Source of the DNA: Phycisphaerae bacterium | GTDB taxonomy: Bacteria; Planctomycetota; Phycisphaerae; Phycisphaerales; UBA1924 | Reading direction: 5' to 3' | Length of the DNA stretch: 64,000 bases | NCBI GenBank assembly: GCA_016794925.1 | Contig: JAEUIW010000018.1 | Location: 1 to 64,000, forward strand | Part shown: positions 61,199 through 64,000 of the stretch, piece by piece | Layout of the letters: every line of letters starts with the position of its first letter | Numbering within the stretch: the stretch's first letter is position 1 | Program-made: the position numbers and the translations under genes | The notes under the pieces: generated by a model | The model's database searches: none | Seen by the model: only the letters and a program-made list of their open reading frames with translations | What the model was told of the DNA's origin: nothing

Positions 61199-63295
61199 AT
61201 GCCTCGTCACCGGTTTGTCACGCGTGTGCGTCAATGGTGTGTTCCCGCGCTCCTGGCCCTGTGCGGGTGCGCCGCCGAGCCGAAGGGGGCCACGACCGCC
61301 GCGGGGGGGGCGTTGGAGACGCCGGGTTCGTACGCGGTGATCGACGGCAAGAAAGAGACGATTCCTGACGTGCGGATGGGCGACGCGGCGACGGTGGCGA
61401 GGATCATCGACGAGGGATCGAACCGCGGCCGCGTGATGGAGCACCTGACGCACCTCTCGACGGGCATCGGCGCGCGGCTGACGGGCTCGACGAACGTCGA
61501 AACCGCGAACGTGTGGGCGCGCGACCAGTTCGAGCGGTGGGGGCTGTTCATGCCGGCTTTCGACGGCGGGGACGAGCCGGTCGCGGCGGATCCGGCGCGG
61601 CGCGGGCTGTGGCAATGGGGCCGCATCGCGACGCGGTTTGATCGCGGCCCGTCAACGGGCCGGGTTGTCAGCGTTCGCAACCCGGGCAGCGAACGCCCCG
61701 AGTATCGCACGGTGCGCGAAATGGAATTCACGGCGTTGTCGTGGTCGAGCGGCACCAACGGGCCGGTGCGCGGCCCGGTCGTGAAGATGCCGGAGAGCGA
61801 CGAGCAACTTGAGGCGATGAGGGACCGTTTCAAGGGTGCGTGGGTGCTGGTCCGGCCGGGGCAGGCGGGCCGGAGAGACGCGGGGATGGGCGCCGGCGGT
61901 CGGTTGCAGATGTTCGCGGATATCCGTACGCGATGGAAAACCGGCGAGCCCGCTCCGGAGCCGCCCGCCGCCGACAAGGATCTGACGCGATTCGAGGGCA
62001 CGATGGTCGGCGGCCCGGCGCCCGACGGCGTGCCCTTCACGCTCGAAGTCAAGCTGTCGGACCCGGGCGCGGTCACCGGCACCATGTCGCTGGGCGGGTT
62101 CCGCACGTCCGATCTGCTCGAGGCCACGTTCGACCCGGGAACGCACGAGCTGAGGTTCCGCACGGAATCGCCGCGCGGCAGTCGTGTGTATGCGCTGACT
62201 CTCGACGCCGACACGGTGAGCGGGCAGGCGGTGCTGCCAGAGAGCGGGGGGACGATCACGTATTCCGGGAAGCGGGTCACGATTGAGCAGCCGAAGCGGG
62301 GACCGTCGCTGGAGGAGCGCGTGCTCGCGCAGCGGCCGGCCGGGTGGATCCTCTCGTCGAGCAACGAACTGGTCATCACCAGCGGCGCGCCGGGGTGGGG
62401 CACGCTCGACCCCGACACGCTCACTCCCGACGTGATCGTCACCGTCCGCCAGTCCGATTACGACTGCATGAACTCGCGCCTGGCGGACGGCGTGAGCGTT
62501 GAGGCGGAATTCGACCTGCGGCACACGTTCGTCAAGGGGCCGATCCCCGTTTACAACACGATCGCGGAAATCAAGGGATCGGAACTCCCGGACGAGGTCG
62601 TGATCGTCTCCGGGCATCTTGATTCGTGGGACGGGCCGGGGAGCCAGGGGTGCACGGACAACGGCACGGGCAGCGCGGTCACGCTGGAAGCGGCGCGCAT
62701 CCTCGCGGCCGTGGGGGCGAAGCCCAGGCGAACGATCCGTTTCATCCTCTGGACGGGCGAGGAGCAGGGCCTGCTCGGTTCCGCCGCGTACGTGAAGCGC
62801 CTCAAGGAGCGCGGCCAGCTCGAGAAGATCTCCGCGGTGCTGGTGGACGACGGCGGGACAAACTGGGAAGGGGGGCTCCCGTGCGTCGAGTCCGAGGTTG
62901 CGTATCTCGCCGCGGCGACGGCCCCGGTGAACGGTGTCTTCTACAGCGAGACGGACAAGAAGTTCATGGACGTGAATATCCGCCGGGAGAAGGTCTTCAA
63001 CCAGGTCTCGGGGAGCGATCATGCGTCGTTCATGCGTGCGCGCGTGCCCGGGTTCTTCTGGGACGAGGTCGGGCGTGCGGACTATAACCACGCACATCAC
63101 ACGCAGCACGATCGGATGGACCAGGCGGTGCCCGAGTACCTGCGCCAATCGGCGACGTGCGCGGCGGTGACGGCGTACAACCTCGCCTGTGCGCCCGCGC
63201 TTCTGCCTCGGCCGACGGACGAGGAGTGGCCCCAGCGCGGGCGCAGCGGGGCGGGAGACGGTGGCGCTCCGAGGCGGCGGGACAGCGGCGGTTGA
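61199..63295 (+). CDS. M28-family zinc peptidase, lipoprotein
   Basis: 698 residues. Lipoprotein signal with lipobox LLALCGC (Cys about 24). Zinc peptidase motifs of the M28 aminopeptidase family: SGHLDSWDGPGSQGCTDNGTG (His and Asp, about 472), WTGEEQGLLGS (catalytic Glu, about 518) and NHAHHTQHDRMD (His, about 632). Between them a PA-like/protease-associated region is present (about 130-400). GGAG stands nine bases before ATG 61199; a TTG at 61190 is less likely. Hydrolyses N-terminal residues in the envelope or outside. Confidence 0.92.
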   Translation: MPRHRFVTRVRQWCVPALLALCGCAAEPKGATTAAGGALETPGSYAVIDGKKETIPDVRMGDAATVARIIDEGSNRGRVMEHLTHLSTGIGARLTGSTNVETANVWARDQFERWGLFMPAFDGGDEPVAADPARRGLWQWGRIATRFDRGPSTGRVVSVRNPGSERPEYRTVREMEFTALSWSSGTNGPVRGPVVKMPESDEQLEAMRDRFKGAWVLVRPGQAGRRDAGMGAGGRLQMFADIRTRWKTGEPAPEPPAADKDLTRFEGTMVGGPAPDGVPFTLEVKLSDPGAVTGTMSLGGFRTSDLLEATFDPGTHELRFRTESPRGSRVYALTLDADTVSGQAVLPESGGTITYSGKRVTIEQPKRGPSLEERVLAQRPAGWILSSSNELVITSGAPGWGTLDPDTLTPDVIVTVRQSDYDCMNSRLADGVSVEAEFDLRHTFVKGPIPVYNTIAEIKGSELPDEVVIVSGHLDSWDGPGSQGCTDNGTGSAVTLEAARILAAVGAKPRRTIRFILWTGEEQGLLGSAAYVKRLKERGQLEKISAVLVDDGGTNWEGGLPCVESEVAYLAAATAPVNGVFYSETDKKFMDVNIRREKVFNQVSGSDHASFMRARVPGFFWDEVGRADYNHAHHTQHDRMDQAVPEYLRQSATCAAVTAYNLACAPALLPRPTDEEWPQRGRSGAGDGGAPRRRDSGG

Positions 63296-63381
63296 GCGGT
63301 CGGGTTCGACCGAAACTCGGACGTGGATCACATCCAGGTCGTGCGTGACGCGCGCCCGCCCATACTCCTTCGAGGTCCGAC

Positions 63382-63831
63382 ATGTCCTATCAATGCCCCC
63401 TGCGATATGACGCGTCCCGGAGTCACGCCGCGGCCCTTTATTGCTCCGACGGCCGCATGGGCGAGCACTTCGATGATTTTCTGCATCACGGTCTCTCGCT
63501 GCTGCGCTACGACCGTTTGTGTCTCCCGGGCGGCCCCGCGTGCCTGGCTGGTCACCCGCAAGCGCACCTGGAGGAGCAGGGCGTCGTCGATGAGCTCCAG
63601 TTCTTGGTTGAGGTTCACAAGCTCAAGCGTGTCGTGCTGATCGCGCACGAAGGGTGCGCGTTCTATGGGACGCGGCTGGAACTGAAGGAGCCCCGGCTGG
63701 AGCTGCTGCAACGCGCCGATCTCGTGCGTGCGGCCGCGATTGTCAATCGGGTCACCGGGCTGGACAACATCGAGGGGTACTTCGCGAGGCTCAACGATGG
63801 GCGCGTCGTGTTCGAACCCGTGCAGGTGTGA
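63382..63831 (+). CDS. Beta-carbonic-anhydrase-like protein
   Basis: 149 residues. Zinc-site motifs in order: YCSDGRMGEHF (Cys21, Asp23, Arg25) and AHEGCAFYG (His89, Cys92), the C-x-D-x-R and H-x-x-C pattern of beta-carbonic anhydrases. The spacing between them (about 68) and the LPGGPA loop fit that fold loosely; the protein is shorter than most (about 200). It may be a truncated or divergent relative rather than an active CO2 hydratase. GAGG precedes ATG 63382. Last complete gene in the window. Confidence 0.72.
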   Translation: MSYQCPLRYDASRSHAAALYCSDGRMGEHFDDFLHHGLSLLRYDRLCLPGGPACLAGHPQAHLEEQGVVDELQFLVEVHKLKRVVLIAHEGCAFYGTRLELKEPRLELLQRADLVRAAAIVNRVTGLDNIEGYFARLNDGRVVFEPVQV

Positions 63832-63906
63832 GCGTGCTGTGCCGGACGTGAACAAGCGGGAGCGAGGGCGTTTCGGGGCGTGCGCGACCCCGTCGCGGAG
63901 CCGGCA

Positions 63907-63923
63907 CGTGAGCCGGGCTCACG
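63907..63923. other. 17-bp perfect palindrome between convergent genes
   Basis: CGTGAGCC-G-GGCTCACG reads the same on both strands. It lies between the end of the carbonic-anhydrase-like gene and the possible partial gene on the minus strand. Without a T-run it is not a convincing terminator; a protein-binding site is as likely. Confidence 0.4.
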
Positions 63924-63939
63924 CACCGGGGCGCACGGT

Positions 63940-64000
63940 TCAATACTCCCGATCGATGACGATCCCCGGCTGCGGCACGGGGTACCTCCCGTCGGCATCC
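63940..64000 (-). CDS. Possible partial C-terminus of a gene running off the window
   Basis: A minus-strand frame entering from the right edge ends at TGA 63942-63940 with the peptide DADGRYPVPQPGIVIDREY. Only about 20 codons are visible, so the assignment as a gene is based on plausible codon content and direction alone; product unknown. Confidence 0.35.
   Translation of the reverse strand, partial: DADGRYPVPQPGIVIDREY

Overview
This is about 64 kb of very GC-rich chromosome from what is almost certainly a planctomycete of the Phycisphaerae type. Five secreted proteins end in paired Asp-rich dockerin-like repeats (DFNGD-x3-DDFDxFxFLN) that finish in Gly-Cys or Pro-Cys at the very C-terminus. 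Four more end in a Val-Pro-x-Pro tail, a hydrophobic stretch and an Arg cluster, as in PEP-CTERM-type sorting signals. BamA, OmpH/Skp, LpxD and LpxC show a diderm envelope with lipid A-type chemistry. No species is assigned; this rests on family knowledge, not on a search.

Layout. 0.1-2.5 kb: a SIR2-domain gene of visibly lower GC, a candidate defence gene. 2.6-9.1 kb: an amino-acid permease with a stress-protein tail, a kinase remnant, a secreted subtilase, a small dockerin protein and DciA. 9.1-14.4 kb (minus strand): a secreted repeat-type protein coupled to a PP2C-type phosphatase, then an ECF sigma/anti-sigma pair. 14.6-23.1 kb: metG, a CysQ/SuhB-type phosphatase, two large secreted dockerin proteins and murA. 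23.4-30.4 kb: two coupled lipoproteins, pheT, ilvE and a Ser/Thr kinase with TPRs. 30.5-37.6 kb: a DUF1579 protein, two VPxP-tailed proteins, a TauE-like permease, a PmtA-like methyltransferase, pirin, a membrane protein and YceI.

37.7-43.6 kb is the envelope cluster (bamA divergent from ompH-lpxD-lpxC). 43.9-51 kb: a pilin-like protein, a membrane protein, tRNA-Leu on the opposite strand, and a four-gene envelope locus (DoxX-like with a long Pro-rich insert, degenerate VWA protein, secreted helical protein, membrane protein). 51-53.7 kb: DUF3052, DinB, cupin and cystathionine gamma-synthase-type genes. 54-57 kb: tandem VPxP-tailed paralogues carrying a putative Cys-Gln thioester signature, and another dockerin protein. 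57-58.3 kb: an hpf-ptsN-ptsH set. 58.4-63.8 kb: an exported-looking D-2-hydroxyacid dehydrogenase, a nucleoside transporter, an M28 lipoprotein peptidase and a beta-carbonic-anhydrase-like protein. A partial gene may run off the right edge.

The unusual content is the two parallel C-terminal tag systems on secreted proteins (terminal-Cys dockerin and VPxP-CTERM), with no partner cohesin, exosortase or processing enzyme in the window. Intrinsic terminators and AT-rich promoter islands flank the secreted-protein genes. No CRISPR array, insertion sequence or rRNA was seen.
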